A stretch of DNA of 54,092 nt from Collinsella aerofaciens. Lineage in GTDB: Bacteria; Actinomycetota; Coriobacteriia; Coriobacteriales; Coriobacteriaceae. Each line of letters opens with the position of its first letter. The first letter of the stretch is position 1. Shown here in pieces: positions 33,029 to 41,499 of the stretch. The notes under the pieces are model-generated. The model did no database searches. It saw only the letters and a list, made by a program, of their open reading frames with translations, and was not told where the DNA came from. Position numbers and translations under genes: made by a program. The stretch spans positions 1-54,092 of the forward strand of contig NZ_WQPL01000003.1 in the NCBI RefSeq assembly GCF_018785245.1, written 5' to 3'.

Positions 33029-34372
33029 CTAGTTCGCCATGACGCCTTCTGTCCAGGCCTCGACGTCCTCGATGCGCAGGACGTTGGCGACCTCGGCCAC
33101 GCAGTCGACGCTGGCAAGCTCGGCGGCGGCAGCTTGGACGTCCTTCTCGAGCGCGCGGTGCGTCAGGAAGATGACCGAGCAGGCATCGCTGACGCCCGAC
33201 TTGCCGTCCTCGACCTGGTTGATGAGCGAGATCGAGATGTTGTGCTTGGCAAAGATGTCGACCGTCTCGGACAGGGCGCCCACGCGGTCGGCGACCTTCA
33301 GGCGCACATAGTACTTGGTCTGGAGCTCGTCCATGGGCTTAAAGGCGAGGTTGTGGCCATAGGGCTCAATCTCGGGCAGCGGAGCCACGCCGCGGCTGAT
33401 CTGCTCGGAGAGCGACAGGATATCGCCCACGACGGCGCTCGCGGTGGGGAAGGAGCCTGCGCCGGCACCGTAGAACATGGTCTCGCCTACGGCGTCGCCT
33501 ACCACGTAGACAGCGTTCATGGCGCCGTTGACCTTGGCGAGCATGTGGTCGGCGGGGATCAGCGTGGGGTGCACGCGAACGTCGACGCCGGCGTCGGTGT
33601 TGCGGGCGATGCCCAGCAGCTTGATGGTGTAGCCGAGCTCGCGGGCCTGGGCGATGTCCTCGGCGCCGATGGTACGGATACCCTGCTGGTACACATCGTC
33701 AGTGGTCACGCGGGTGCCAAAGCCGATGGAGGCGAGGATGGCCGTCTTGCTGGCGGCATCGAAGCCGTCGACGTCGGCGGACGGGTCGGCCTCGGCATAG
33801 CCCTTGGCCTGCGCGTCGGCAAGCACGTCGGCGTAATCGGCGCCCTCGGCGTCCATACGCGACAGGATGTAGTTGGTGGTGCCGTTGAGAATACCGGCGA
33901 TGGTCAGGATCTTGTTGCCCACCAAGTCGTGCTCGAGCGTGCTCACGATGGGGATGCCACCGCCGCAGCTGGCCTCGCACTTAATCTGCACGCCGCACGC
34001 GCGTGCCTTCTCGGCAAGCGTCTCGACGTGACGGCCCAGCAGGGCCTTGTTGGCAGAGACGACGTGCTTGCCGTGCTCAAAGGCAGTGGTGAAGATCTCG
34101 GTCGCGGGATGCTCGCCGCCGATCAGCTCGACGACGATGTCGACGGCGGGGTCGGTGACGACGTCGTGCCAGTCACTCGTAAAGGCCTCACGCTCAATAC
34201 CGGCTGCCTCGGCCTGCTCCCAGGCAAGCGCGCAGGCGCGGGTCAGCTTAAGGTCGATGCCGTAGGCTGCCAGGTACTCATCGTGGTGGCTCTTGATCAG
34301 ACGGGCCACGCCGCCGCCGACGGTTCCCAGACCGATGAGGCCGACGTTCACGGTGCGCAGGGGTTCGCTCAT
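33029..34372 (-). CDS. hom: Homoserine dehydrogenase with C-terminal ACT domain
   Basis: A 447-residue enzyme that reduces aspartate semialdehyde to homoserine, the branch toward threonine and methionine. The N-terminal Rossmann motif is VGLIGLGTVGGGVARL. Next are VVSANKALLG, the family signature ILNGTTNYILSRM, and the catalytic region YAEADPSADVDGFDAASK. The last 90 residues, starting KYYVRLKVADRVGALSETVD, form an ACT domain that in relatives mediates threonine feedback inhibition. ATG at 34372 with AAGGAG at 7 bases. It has its own terminator and appears monocistronic; thrB and thrC are not in the window. Confidence 0.95.
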   Translation of the reverse strand: MSEPLRTVNVGLIGLGTVGGGVARLIKSHHDEYLAAYGIDLKLTRACALAWEQAEAAGIEREAFTSDWHDVVTDPAVDIVVELIGGEHPATEIFTTAFEHGKHVVSANKALLGRHVETLAEKARACGVQIKCEASCGGGIPIVSTLEHDLVGNKILTIAGILNGTTNYILSRMDAEGADYADVLADAQAKGYAEADPSADVDGFDAASKTAILASIGFGTRVTTDDVYQQGIRTIGAEDIAQARELGYTIKLLGIARNTDAGVDVRVHPTLIPADHMLAKVNGAMNAVYVVGDAVGETMFYGAGAGSFPTASAVVGDILSLSEQISRGVAPLPEIEPYGHNLAFKPMDELQTKYYVRLKVADRVGALSETVDIFAKHNISISLINQVEDGKSGVSDACSVIFLTHRALEKDVQAAAAELASVDCVAEVANVLRIEDVEAWTEGVMAN

Positions 34373-34581
34373 AGATAGCTCCTTCGTGCATCTTATGGAT
34401 GGATTAACCGCTTAAAGGTTGAGTGCATTCTAGCGTGAACCGGGGGCGCGTGCTCGCCAGGCAACAGGAGTCGCACAAAACGGCACCCCCGAAACGCTGC
34501 GGAAACATTGGAAACATGCTCGCTACAAACGGAACTCCGTAACAAACTGTCAACGTTTGCGCCATAAGGTTTGCCCTGTGC

Positions 34582-34684
34582 GACTGGGGCATACAGGCGC
34601 TCGTCGGCGTGGAATGACGAGGGCCAGGTCGAAAAGCCCGCTACGGCTTATGTGATCCAGGACGGCAAGTACATCGCCGCCTAA
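34582..34684 (+). pseudogene. Remnant of a second livK gene (internal deletion and frameshift)
   Basis: Two pieces match the intact livK that begins 270 bases downstream. Bases 34582-34608 read DWGIQALVG, corresponding to livK residues 110-118 (DWGMQALVG). Bases 34610-34684 read WNDEGQVEKPATAYVIQDGK and then YIAA plus stop, corresponding to its last 24 residues (WNDKGQV...DGKYVQA). About 250 codons between them are missing and the frame changes at the join. The start is not identifiable. It is a dead, internally deleted paralogue, evidence of a former tandem livK pair. The nucleotide similarity is visible by eye. The rest of 34373-34581 holds no gene. Confidence 0.8.
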
Positions 34685-34953
34685 GTGCATATAACGAGAC
34701 CGGTGGGGCCGTTTTATGCAAGGCAAGGACGCCTGTAACAGAACGGAAACATTACTTTCACACAATAAAGTGGCATTACTGCATAAAGTAATAGAAATAC
34801 GCAGAAATATGGATAAATGAACAAATCCAAAGAAAAGTCGAAATAACCGCCACTTTTCCTAACTAAAGCGTCTACTATTTTGCGAACGCCGAACACGGCG
34901 AAGGATGGCCTGTCGGGCAACCGAAACCCGACGAGATTTGAGAGGAGAGCCGC
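34685..34953 (+). promoter_or_regulatory. AT-rich leader of the liv operon
   Basis: This stretch is much richer in A and T than its surroundings (34745-34875). It includes TGCATAAAGTAATAGAAATA and a TACTAT hexamer at 34873. Two small hairpins follow: CGCCGAACACGGCG near 34886 and GTCGGGCAACCGAAACCCGAC near 34914. The livK ribosome binding site GAGAGGAGAG ends the region. It probably contains the promoter and binding sites for a nutrient-responsive regulator; no specific factor is assigned. Confidence 0.45.
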
Positions 34954-36141
34954 ATGTCGAGCCTCACCGGTAAGTCATTGAACCCTGTTATGAATCGCAG
35001 GAGCGTTATCGTGAGCGCAGCAGGTCTGGGGGCGATGTCCATTCTAGCTGGCTGCTCCTCCAACGGCGGCGACAGCGGTTCCGCTTCGAGCGACGCTTCG
35101 TTTAAGATCGGCACCATCGGCCCGCTGACCGGCGCCAACGCATCCTACGGCAAGTCCGTTACCCAGGGTGTCGAGCTCGGCTGCAAGGATTTCTCGACCA
35201 AGGAGCTGCCGCTTGCCAGCAAGGCCGAGGATGACCAGGCCGATGGCGAGAAGGCCGTCAACGCCTTCAACACCCTGCTCGACTGGGGCATGCAGGCCCT
35301 CGTCGGTCCGACCACCACGGGTGCGTCGGTTGCCGTTGCCGCCGAGTGCGGTAACGACCCCAAGACGTTCATGATCACCCCGTCCGCGTCCTCCGAGGAC
35401 GTCACCGACGGCAAGGATTGCGTCTTCCAGGTTTGCTTCACCGACCCCAACCAGGGCGTCAACGCTGCCAAGTTCCTGGCGCAGAAGTATGCGGACGAGA
35501 AGTTCGTGCTGTTCTATAACTCCGGCGACGCCTATTCTTCGGGCATCGCAGATTCCTTTAAGGCCCAGGCCGCTGAGTCCAAGCTCGAGATTGTTGACGA
35601 GGAGACCTTTAAGGACGACTCTGCCACGAGCTTTACCAACCAGCTGACCAAGGCCAAGCAGGCCGGCGCTACCATGATCTTTGCGCCAATCTACTACACG
35701 CCGGCGTCCGTCCTGCTCAAGAACGCCAAGGACATGGGCTACGACGTCAAGATGATGGGCTGCGATGGCATGGACGGCATCCTGGGCGTTGAGGGCTTCG
35801 ATACCTCTCTTGCCGAGGGTCTGCTGCTCATGACCCCGTTCTCCGCCGACGACGAGAAGAACGCCGACTTCGTCAACGCTTACAAGGATAAGTACGGCGA
35901 TACCCCCGACCAGTTTGCCGCCGACGCCTACGATGGCGTGCACGCGGTGGCCGAGGCCCTCAAGGAGGCCGGTCTTGGTGTCGACGCCGACCCGACCGAG
36001 GCCGCCGAGAAGCTGTCCAAGGCTATGCTCAAGATTACCGTTGACGGTCTGACCGGCAAGCTCACCTGGAACGATAAGGGTCAGGTCCAGAAGGAGCCCA
36101 CGGCGTACGTCATCACCGACGGCAAGTACGTACAGGCCTAA
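34954..36141 (+). CDS. livK: Branched-chain amino acid ABC transporter substrate-binding lipoprotein
   Basis: A 395-residue periplasmic-type binding protein (peripla_BP_6 family) exported as a lipoprotein. Its signal peptide (RRSVIVSAAGLGAMSI) ends in the lipobox LAGC with Cys34. The mature protein starts with an acidic/Ser-Gly linker, then FKIGTIGPLTGANASYGKSV, DWGMQALVGPTTTGASVAVA, ITPSASSEDVT and FVLFYNSGDAYSSGIADSF, typical of LivK/AmiC-type proteins. It captures leucine, isoleucine, valine or related ligands for LivHMGF. ATG start with GAGAGGAG. It is first in the operon, after a decayed livK copy; two hairpins separate it from livH and may raise its mRNA level over the permease genes. 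Confidence 0.92.
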   Translation: MSSLTGKSLNPVMNRRSVIVSAAGLGAMSILAGCSSNGGDSGSASSDASFKIGTIGPLTGANASYGKSVTQGVELGCKDFSTKELPLASKAEDDQADGEKAVNAFNTLLDWGMQALVGPTTTGASVAVAAECGNDPKTFMITPSASSEDVTDGKDCVFQVCFTDPNQGVNAAKFLAQKYADEKFVLFYNSGDAYSSGIADSFKAQAAESKLEIVDEETFKDDSATSFTNQLTKAKQAGATMIFAPIYYTPASVLLKNAKDMGYDVKMMGCDGMDGILGVEGFDTSLAEGLLLMTPFSADDEKNADFVNAYKDKYGDTPDQFAADAYDGVHAVAEALKEAGLGVDADPTEAAEKLSKAMLKITVDGLTGKLTWNDKGQVQKEPTAYVITDGKYVQA

Positions 36142-36173
36142 TTGGCCGCCTTACATAGAGCGGTTTTGATCCC

Positions 36174-36234
36174 AAGCAGGGGAGGTTTTGGCCTTCCCTG
36201 CTTGCTTGGTATCTAGGGACGATGTAACGTCCCT
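36174..36234 (+). other. Two hairpins in the livK-livH gap
   Basis: AAGCAGGGGAGG (36174-36185) pairs with CCTTCCCTGCTT (36192-36203) with one G-U pair. AGGGACG (36215-36221) pairs with CGTCCCT (36228-36234) and is followed by GTTTCAT. Such intercistronic stems commonly protect binding-protein mRNA or partly terminate it before the permease genes. No strong U-tract. Confidence 0.6.
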
Positions 36235-36280
36235 GTTTCATACATTAACTGGAAACCTATTCGAAAGGGGGATGTGGAAC

Positions 36281-37162
36281 ATGACGGTCTTTATCCAATA
36301 CCTGGTCAACGGCCTGTCCATGGGCAGCGTCTACGCCATCATCGCGTTGGGCTACACCATGGTCTACGGTATCGCCAAGATGCTGAACTTCGCTCACGGC
36401 GACGTCATCATGGTCGGTGCCTATGTCTCGTTCTGCGCCACGTCGTATCTCGGCCTCCCGGGCTGGGCATCTGTAGTTCTCTCTTGTGTGGTCTGTACCG
36501 TTCTCGGTGTTCTCATCGAGGGTCTGGCCTATAAGCCGCTGCGCCAAGCAGGCCCGCTGGCCGTTCTGATCACGGCTATCGGCGTGTCCTACTTCCTGCA
36601 GAACGCCGCGCAGCTTCTGTGGGGCGCCACGCCCAAGAACTTCACTTCGCTCGTCACCTTCCAGGTGCCGGAGTTCTTGGCCAAGTTCAACGTAAGCGCC
36701 GTCTCGCTTGTCACCATCGTCGCCTGCCTGGTTATCATGGCCGGCCTGATGTTCTTTACAGGTAAGACCAAGATGGGCAAGGCCATGCGCGCCGTGTCCG
36801 AGGACAAGGCCGCCGCTCAGCTCATGGGCATCAACGTCAACCGCACCATCTCGATGACGTTCGCCATCGGCTCCGCCCTTGCCGCCATCGCCGGCGTGCT
36901 CTTGTGCTCCTACTCGCCGGTGCTGCAGCCCACGACGGGCGCCATGCCTGGCATCAAAGCCTTCGACGCCGCCGTCTTCGGTGGCATCGGCTCCATCCCC
37001 GGCGCCTTTGTCGGTGGCATTCTCATCGGCATCATCGAGGCGATGGCGCAGGCCTACATTTCCACGAGCCTTGCCAACTCCATCGTCTTTGGTGTTTTGA
37101 TCATCGTCCTGCTCGTCAAGCCTGCCGGCCTCTTGGGCAAGTACGTCCCCGAGAAGGTGTAG
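36281..37162 (+). CDS. livH: Branched-chain amino acid ABC transporter permease LivH
   Basis: A 293-residue inner-membrane permease. It begins MTVFIQYLVNGLSMGSVYAI, has ALGYTMVYGIAKMLNFAHGD (a LivH signature), GLAYKPLRQAGPLAVLITAI and, before the last helices, FDAAVFGGIGSIPGAFVGG, which contains the cytoplasmic EAA-like coupling region. It forms the channel with LivM. ATG at 36281 with GAAAGGGGG about 9 bases upstream; another in-frame ATG three codons earlier is too close to that site. livM starts directly after the stop. Confidence 0.93.
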   Translation: MTVFIQYLVNGLSMGSVYAIIALGYTMVYGIAKMLNFAHGDVIMVGAYVSFCATSYLGLPGWASVVLSCVVCTVLGVLIEGLAYKPLRQAGPLAVLITAIGVSYFLQNAAQLLWGATPKNFTSLVTFQVPEFLAKFNVSAVSLVTIVACLVIMAGLMFFTGKTKMGKAMRAVSEDKAAAQLMGINVNRTISMTFAIGSALAAIAGVLLCSYSPVLQPTTGAMPGIKAFDAAVFGGIGSIPGAFVGGILIGIIEAMAQAYISTSLANSIVFGVLIIVLLVKPAGLLGKYVPEKV

Positions 37163-38251
37163 GTGAGCGTTATGAAGTTTCTTAAAGATAAGCAGACGCG
37201 TCACGACTTTGTTACGTACGCCATGTGCATCGTGGCCTTCGCCATCGTGTTCTTTATGCAGTCGAACCACATGATTCCGCGCATGATCGCCGGTCAGTTG
37301 GTTCCTATTACGGCCTACATCGTCATGGCTATTTCCCTCAACCTTGTCGTTGGCATCGCGGGCGACCTGTCGCTGGGCCATGCGGGCTTTATGAGTGTCG
37401 GTGCCTACACGGGCATCGTCACCGCGGTAGCCCTCGAGAGCGCCGTTCCCTCCGATCCGGTGCGCCTTATCATCAGCATCGTGGTCGGCGCTATCGCCGC
37501 TGCCGTCTTGGGCTTCTTGATCGGTATCCCGGTCCTGCGCCTGAGCGGCGACTATCTGGCCATCGTGACCCTGGCTTTTGGCGAGATCATCAAAGAGATC
37601 GTCACTTGCCTCATTGTGGGCGTCGACTCCCGTGGCCTGCACGTGATCTTTAACATCACGGGCAACTCTACGATCGACGACCTGCACCTGCTCGAGGACG
37701 GCACCGCCATCATCAAGGGCGCCCAGGGCGCCTCGGGCGTGTCGACGTACTCGACCTTCCTCGCCGGTGCCATCCTGGTCATGGTCGCACTCGTGATCGT
37801 GCTCAACCTGGTTCGCAGCCGTACCGGCCGTGCCATTATGGCCGTGCGCGATAACAAGATTGCAGCCGAGTCCGTAGGCATCTCCGTCACCGAGTACCGC
37901 ATGATCGCCTTCGTGGTTTCCGCTGCCCTCGCCGGTGCTGCCGGAGCCCTCTTCGGCGGTAACTTCTCGCAGCTCTCCGCCACCAAGTTCGACTTCAACA
38001 CGTCGATCCTCATTCTGGTGTTCGTGGTCCTGGGCGGCCTGGGCAACATGCGCGGTTCCGTCATCGCGGCGGCGTTGCTCACGGTGCTTCCCGAGCTGCT
38101 CCGTCAGTTCTCGGACTACCGCATGCTCATCTACGCCATCGTGTTGATCCTGGTCATGATCTTTACCAACAACCCGCAGCTCAAGGCGTTCTTCGGTCGC
38201 GTCAAGGACCGCTTTGCTTCCAAGAAGGAGGTGGCAGCCGATGCCCAGTAA
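37163..38251 (+). CDS. livM: Branched-chain amino acid ABC transporter permease LivM
   Basis: A 362-residue permease with the hallmark ISLNLVVGIAGDLSLGHAGF, followed by GAYTGIV, a GDYLAIVTLAFGEIIKEIV segment and the C-terminal LVFVVLGGLGNMRGSVIAA coupling motif. It pairs with LivH. A 40-residue loop between helices (about 150-190, THE HLLEDGTAIIKGAQGASG region) is extracytoplasmic. The GTG at 37163 directly follows the livH stop; an ATG at 37172 is an equally good start. It ends overlapping livG by 11 bases. Confidence 0.92.
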   Translation: MSVMKFLKDKQTRHDFVTYAMCIVAFAIVFFMQSNHMIPRMIAGQLVPITAYIVMAISLNLVVGIAGDLSLGHAGFMSVGAYTGIVTAVALESAVPSDPVRLIISIVVGAIAAAVLGFLIGIPVLRLSGDYLAIVTLAFGEIIKEIVTCLIVGVDSRGLHVIFNITGNSTIDDLHLLEDGTAIIKGAQGASGVSTYSTFLAGAILVMVALVIVLNLVRSRTGRAIMAVRDNKIAAESVGISVTEYRMIAFVVSAALAGAAGALFGGNFSQLSATKFDFNTSILILVFVVLGGLGNMRGSVIAAALLTVLPELLRQFSDYRMLIYAIVLILVMIFTNNPQLKAFFGRVKDRFASKKEVAADAQ

Positions 38252-39101
38252 GTTTGAGTTCAACAAGGGCAAGATGGTCCCGTATCCTTCTGGCGCCATC
38301 GTTCCCGACCGCGACCTGGGCGAGCGCCCGGCACTCGAGTGCATCCACCTGGGCATTGAGTTTGGCGGCCTTAAGGCAGTCGACGACTTTAGCCTGACTA
38401 TCGGCAAGACCGAGATCGCTGGTCTGATCGGCCCCAACGGTGCCGGTAAGACCACGGTCTTCAACCTGCTCACCAAGGTGTATCAGCCCACGCACGGCAC
38501 CATCCTGCTCGACGGCGAGGACACCTCGGGCAAGTCGGTCTACCAGGTCAACCGCATGGGCATCGCCCGTACCTTCCAAAACATCCGCCTGTTCAACACC
38601 ATGACGGTGGAGGATAACGTTAAGGTCGGCCTGCACAACGAGGAGCGTTACTCCGGCTTTGAGGGCGTGCTGCGCCTGCCGACGTATTGGAAGCACGAGA
38701 AGGCCGCCCACGAGCGCGCCATGGAGCTACTGTCCATTTTTGACATGGAGCACCTGGCAAACGAGCAGGCCGGATCGCTGCCTTACGGCGCTCAGCGTCG
38801 TCTGGAAATCGTCCGCGCGCTTGCCACCAACCCCAAGCTGCTGCTGCTCGACGAGCCTGCCGCCGGCATGAACCCGTCCGAGACCGCGGAGCTCATGGAG
38901 AACATCGTTAAGATTCGCGACACCTTCGGCATCGCCATCATGCTTATCGAGCACGACATGTCGCTCGTCATGAATATATGCGAGGGTATCTGCGTGCTTA
39001 ACTTTGGCAAGGTCATCGCCAAGGGCACGGCCGAGGAGATCCAGAACAACGACGCCGTTATCGAGGCGTATCTGGGCAAGCAGGATAAGGGGGAGAACTA
39101 A
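38241..39101 (+). CDS. livG: Branched-chain amino acid ABC transporter ATPase LivG
   Basis: A 286-residue ABC ATPase. Walker A is GPNGAGKTT, the Q-loop region is ARTFQNIRLF, Walker B is LLLLDEPAAGMNPSE, and the switch His is in LIEHDMSLVM. The signature motif reads LPYGAQRRLEI, the usual LivG variant (LSYGQQR). An N-terminal extension of about 25 residues (KGKMVPYPSGAIVPDRD) precedes the domain and is longer than in E. coli LivG. The ATG at 38241 has AAGGAGG about 8 bases upstream and overlaps livM. It energises import together with LivF. Confidence 0.93.
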   Translation: MPSKFEFNKGKMVPYPSGAIVPDRDLGERPALECIHLGIEFGGLKAVDDFSLTIGKTEIAGLIGPNGAGKTTVFNLLTKVYQPTHGTILLDGEDTSGKSVYQVNRMGIARTFQNIRLFNTMTVEDNVKVGLHNEERYSGFEGVLRLPTYWKHEKAAHERAMELLSIFDMEHLANEQAGSLPYGAQRRLEIVRALATNPKLLLLDEPAAGMNPSETAELMENIVKIRDTFGIAIMLIEHDMSLVMNICEGICVLNFGKVIAKGTAEEIQNNDAVIEAYLGKQDKGEN

Positions 39102-39815
39102 ATGGCAGAGCCGATGCTTTCCGTCTACAACATCAACGTCTGGTACGGCGCTATCCACGCCATCAAGGACATCTCCTTTAACGTCAACGAGGGCGAGATC
39201 GTGGCCCTGATCGGTGCGAACGGTGCCGGCAAGTCCACAACGCTCAAGACTGTCTCGGGCCTGCTGCGCTCCAAGACCGGCTCCATCAAGTTTATGGGCG
39301 AGGACATTACCCATACGCCTGCCGACAAGCTGGTGGGCAAGGGCCTGGCTCAGGTCCCCGAGGGCCGTCGTGCCTTTTTGCAGATGACGGTCGAGGAGAA
39401 CTTGGAGATGGGCGCCTACACGCAGCCCAAGTCCACGGTGGCTCCGGGCCTGGAGCGCGTCTACGAGCAGTTCCCGCGCCTGAAGGAACGTCGTCGCCAG
39501 GTCGCCGGCACCCTTTCAGGCGGCGAGCAGCAGATGCTCGTTATGGGGCGCGCCCTTATGAGTAACCCCAAACTGCTCATGCTCGACGAGCCTTCCATGG
39601 GTCTGGCACCGATTCTGATCGAACAGATCTTCCAGATTGTCGAGGACTTGCACAAGGCCGGTACCACGGTGCTTCTGGTCGAGCAAAACGCGCAGATGGC
39701 GCTTTCCATCGCCACACGCGGTTACGTGCTCGAGACCGGCAAGATCACCATGACCGGCACTGGTCAAGAGCTGCTGCACGACGACAACGTCCGCAAAGCC
39801 TACCTCGGAGGCTAA
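39102..39815 (+). CDS. livF: Branched-chain amino acid ABC transporter ATPase LivF
   Basis: A 237-residue ABC ATPase with Walker A GANGAGKST, Q-loop VPEGRRAFLQMTVEENL (the E-G-R pattern typical of LivF), signature LSGGEQQML, Walker B LLMLDEPSMGLAP and the switch in LLVEQNAQMAL. It is the second ATPase of the liv importer. It starts directly after the livG stop (TAA|ATG), with GGGGGAGAA as the ribosome binding site. A strong terminator 11 bases after its stop closes the operon. Confidence 0.94.
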   Translation: MAEPMLSVYNINVWYGAIHAIKDISFNVNEGEIVALIGANGAGKSTTLKTVSGLLRSKTGSIKFMGEDITHTPADKLVGKGLAQVPEGRRAFLQMTVEENLEMGAYTQPKSTVAPGLERVYEQFPRLKERRRQVAGTLSGGEQQMLVMGRALMSNPKLLMLDEPSMGLAPILIEQIFQIVEDLHKAGTTVLLVEQNAQMALSIATRGYVLETGKITMTGTGQELLHDDNVRKAYLGG

Positions 39816-39826
39816 CCCGCCTAACA

Positions 39827-39865
39827 AAAGGGGCGCTGACTATCTCAGTCAGCGCCCCTTTTTAA
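39827..39865 (+). terminator. Rho-independent terminator of the liv operon
   Basis: GGGGCGCTGACT (39830-39841) pairs perfectly with AGTCAGCGCCCC (39846-39857), flanked by an A-run before and TTTTT after, so it could act in both directions. Confidence 0.92.
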
Positions 39866-39932
39866 GTTGCGGTGAAATAGGGACTGAATACGGGCTCCAG
39901 AGGCCAAAAGAGTCCCTATTCCACCGCAACTT
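39864..39932. repeat. 69-bp inverted-repeat element with 22-bp arms
   Basis: Arms at 39864-39885 and 39911-39932 are reverse complements with one mismatch in 22 (AAGTTGCGGTGAAATAGGGA... against the other strand). The 25-base centre is CGGGCTCCAGAGGCC-containing. It sits directly behind the liv terminator and before cutC. It may be a MITE-like or REP-like element; it lacks an ORF. Confidence 0.7.
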
Positions 39933-39990
39933 CATGGGGGTGTGTGACAATGCCCGTCGGAAAACATCTGCTGTCTTTGGGGGTCTATCT

Positions 39991-40668
39991 ATGCTGTACG
40001 AGTTTTGTGCCGAGAACTTTGAGCGGGTGCCGGCGGCTATCGATGCCGGTGCAAGGCGTATCGAGCTGTGCGACAACCTTGCCGTTGGTGGCACCACGCC
40101 TTCGGCCGGCGTTATCAGCGCTACGACCAACTATGCACACGAGCACGATGCGCGGGTGATGTGCATGATTCGCCCGCGTGGCGGCGACTTTCACTACAAC
40201 CAGGACGAGTTGCGTATGATGGAGATGGACCTGGGCCTTGCCGTGAGCGCCGGCGTTGACGGCTTAGTCTTTGGCTGCTGCAAGCCCCGCGCTGGCGGAT
40301 GGGCACTCGACGAGCTTACGTTGGGCGCCCTCGTGATGGCTGCGGGCTGCGCGACCGAGGAATGTAAGCGTGAGCCCATCGACATCACCTTCCACATGGC
40401 ATTTGACCAGCTCTCGCCCGAGGCTCAGCTCGATGCGATTGATACACTTGCCGACTGCGGCGTTACGCGCATCCTCACGCATGGCGGCGCTGCCGGTACG
40501 TCGATCGAGGATAATTTCGATCACCTGGCTCGTTTAATCGAGTATGCGGGTGATCGTTTGACCATCCTTCCCGGCGGCGGCATCACTACGGCAAATCGCG
40601 ACGCGGTCGCGGCGGCGCTAGACGTCTCCGAGCTCCATGGCACCAAGATCGTGCCGCTGGAGGTATAA
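39991..40668 (+). CDS. cutC: CutC-family copper homeostasis protein
   Basis: A 225-residue TIM-barrel protein of the CutC family: YEFCAENFERVPAAIDAGAR, RIELCDNLAVGGTTPSAGV, MIRPRGGDFHYNQDE, FHMAFDQ and, at the C-terminus, ILPGGGI. CutC was named for copper tolerance in E. coli, but its biochemical role is uncertain. ATG at 39991 with TGGGGGT about 6 bases upstream; the frame is open 19 codons further. The DUF4931 gene follows after three bases, so the two share an mRNA. Confidence 0.9.
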   Translation: MLYEFCAENFERVPAAIDAGARRIELCDNLAVGGTTPSAGVISATTNYAHEHDARVMCMIRPRGGDFHYNQDELRMMEMDLGLAVSAGVDGLVFGCCKPRAGGWALDELTLGALVMAAGCATEECKREPIDITFHMAFDQLSPEAQLDAIDTLADCGVTRILTHGGAAGTSIEDNFDHLARLIEYAGDRLTILPGGGITTANRDAVAAALDVSELHGTKIVPLEV

Positions 40669-40671
40669 CCC

Positions 40672-41472
40672 GTGGCGCTGGTATTCGATGTTCAGCAGGC
40701 GAGCGGCAAGCCCGACGACAACCGTCGCCCCGGTACCGCGTGTCCCTTTTGCAACACGGAGGGGCTCACCAACATCATCCAGCGCGACGGTGACTGCATC
40801 TGGCTCGAGAATAAGTTCAAGACCCTGCGCGCCACCCGTCAAACCGTGCTGATCGAGTCGGCCGATCACGATGCCGACCTGGTGACCTATAAGCCGGATG
40901 AACTCCACCATGTGATGAGGTTTGCTCTGGATTGCTGGCAGCAGATGATCGATTCGCAGCAGTATCGAAGCGTGCTCATGTACAAGAACAAGGGTCCGCT
41001 TTCGGGCGGCAGCCTCGTCCATCCACACATGCAGATTGTGGGCTTGGAACAGGAGGACGGCTATGCGGCGCTGACCTCAGCCAACTTTGAAGGCATCGAT
41101 GTTTGGCAGAGGGGAAGGGTTGCGGTCAACATCTCAACCGAACCGATTATGGGGTTCTTTGAGGTCAATGTTTCAGCCCCGCAGGGAATCGCCGCCAGCG
41201 ATGGCGCGCGAGACCAAGCCGAGACGGACCTCTTCGCCGATGCGATTCAGGTAGCTCTGCGCTATATCCTGAACGAGCACCATGGTGGTCGCGCAGAGTC
41301 GTACAACTTGTTCTTCTACCACATGGACGGCCGGACCATTGCCAAGGCGCTTCCGCGCTGGGTGGTTTCACCCTACTTTGTCGGGTATCGGCTGGCTCAG
41401 GTCAATGCTGAGACCACGCTCGATGTCGATGCGGAGCGATTCCGCGCACATCTGGAGGCGCTCACATCGTAA
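40672..41472 (+). CDS. DUF4931 / GalT-like HIT-superfamily protein
   Basis: A 266-residue protein related to galactose-1-phosphate uridylyltransferases. A Cys pair near the N-terminus (TACPFCNTEG) may bind zinc. The active-site region is GGSLVHPHMQIVGLE (HPHMQ, the HxHxQ motif of GalT-type transferases), with a preceding RSVLMYKNKGPLSGG. It probably transfers a nucleotidyl group or hydrolyses a nucleotide; the true substrate is unknown. The GTG start at 40672 has GGAGG upstream, inside the end of cutC. Expression is coupled to cutC. The convergent transporter gene ends 27 bases downstream. Confidence 0.82.
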   Translation: MALVFDVQQASGKPDDNRRPGTACPFCNTEGLTNIIQRDGDCIWLENKFKTLRATRQTVLIESADHDADLVTYKPDELHHVMRFALDCWQQMIDSQQYRSVLMYKNKGPLSGGSLVHPHMQIVGLEQEDGYAALTSANFEGIDVWQRGRVAVNISTEPIMGFFEVNVSAPQGIAASDGARDQAETDLFADAIQVALRYILNEHHGGRAESYNLFFYHMDGRTIAKALPRWVVSPYFVGYRLAQVNAETTLDVDAERFRAHLEALTS

Positions 41473-41499
41473 AGTGAGCGCCCGCACACTGCGGACGGT

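Noticed and set aside
36257-38476. A 739-codon frame opposite livH and livM
   Set aside because: Antisense shadow rich in His, Asp and Gly with no recognisable domain; livH and livM are clear.
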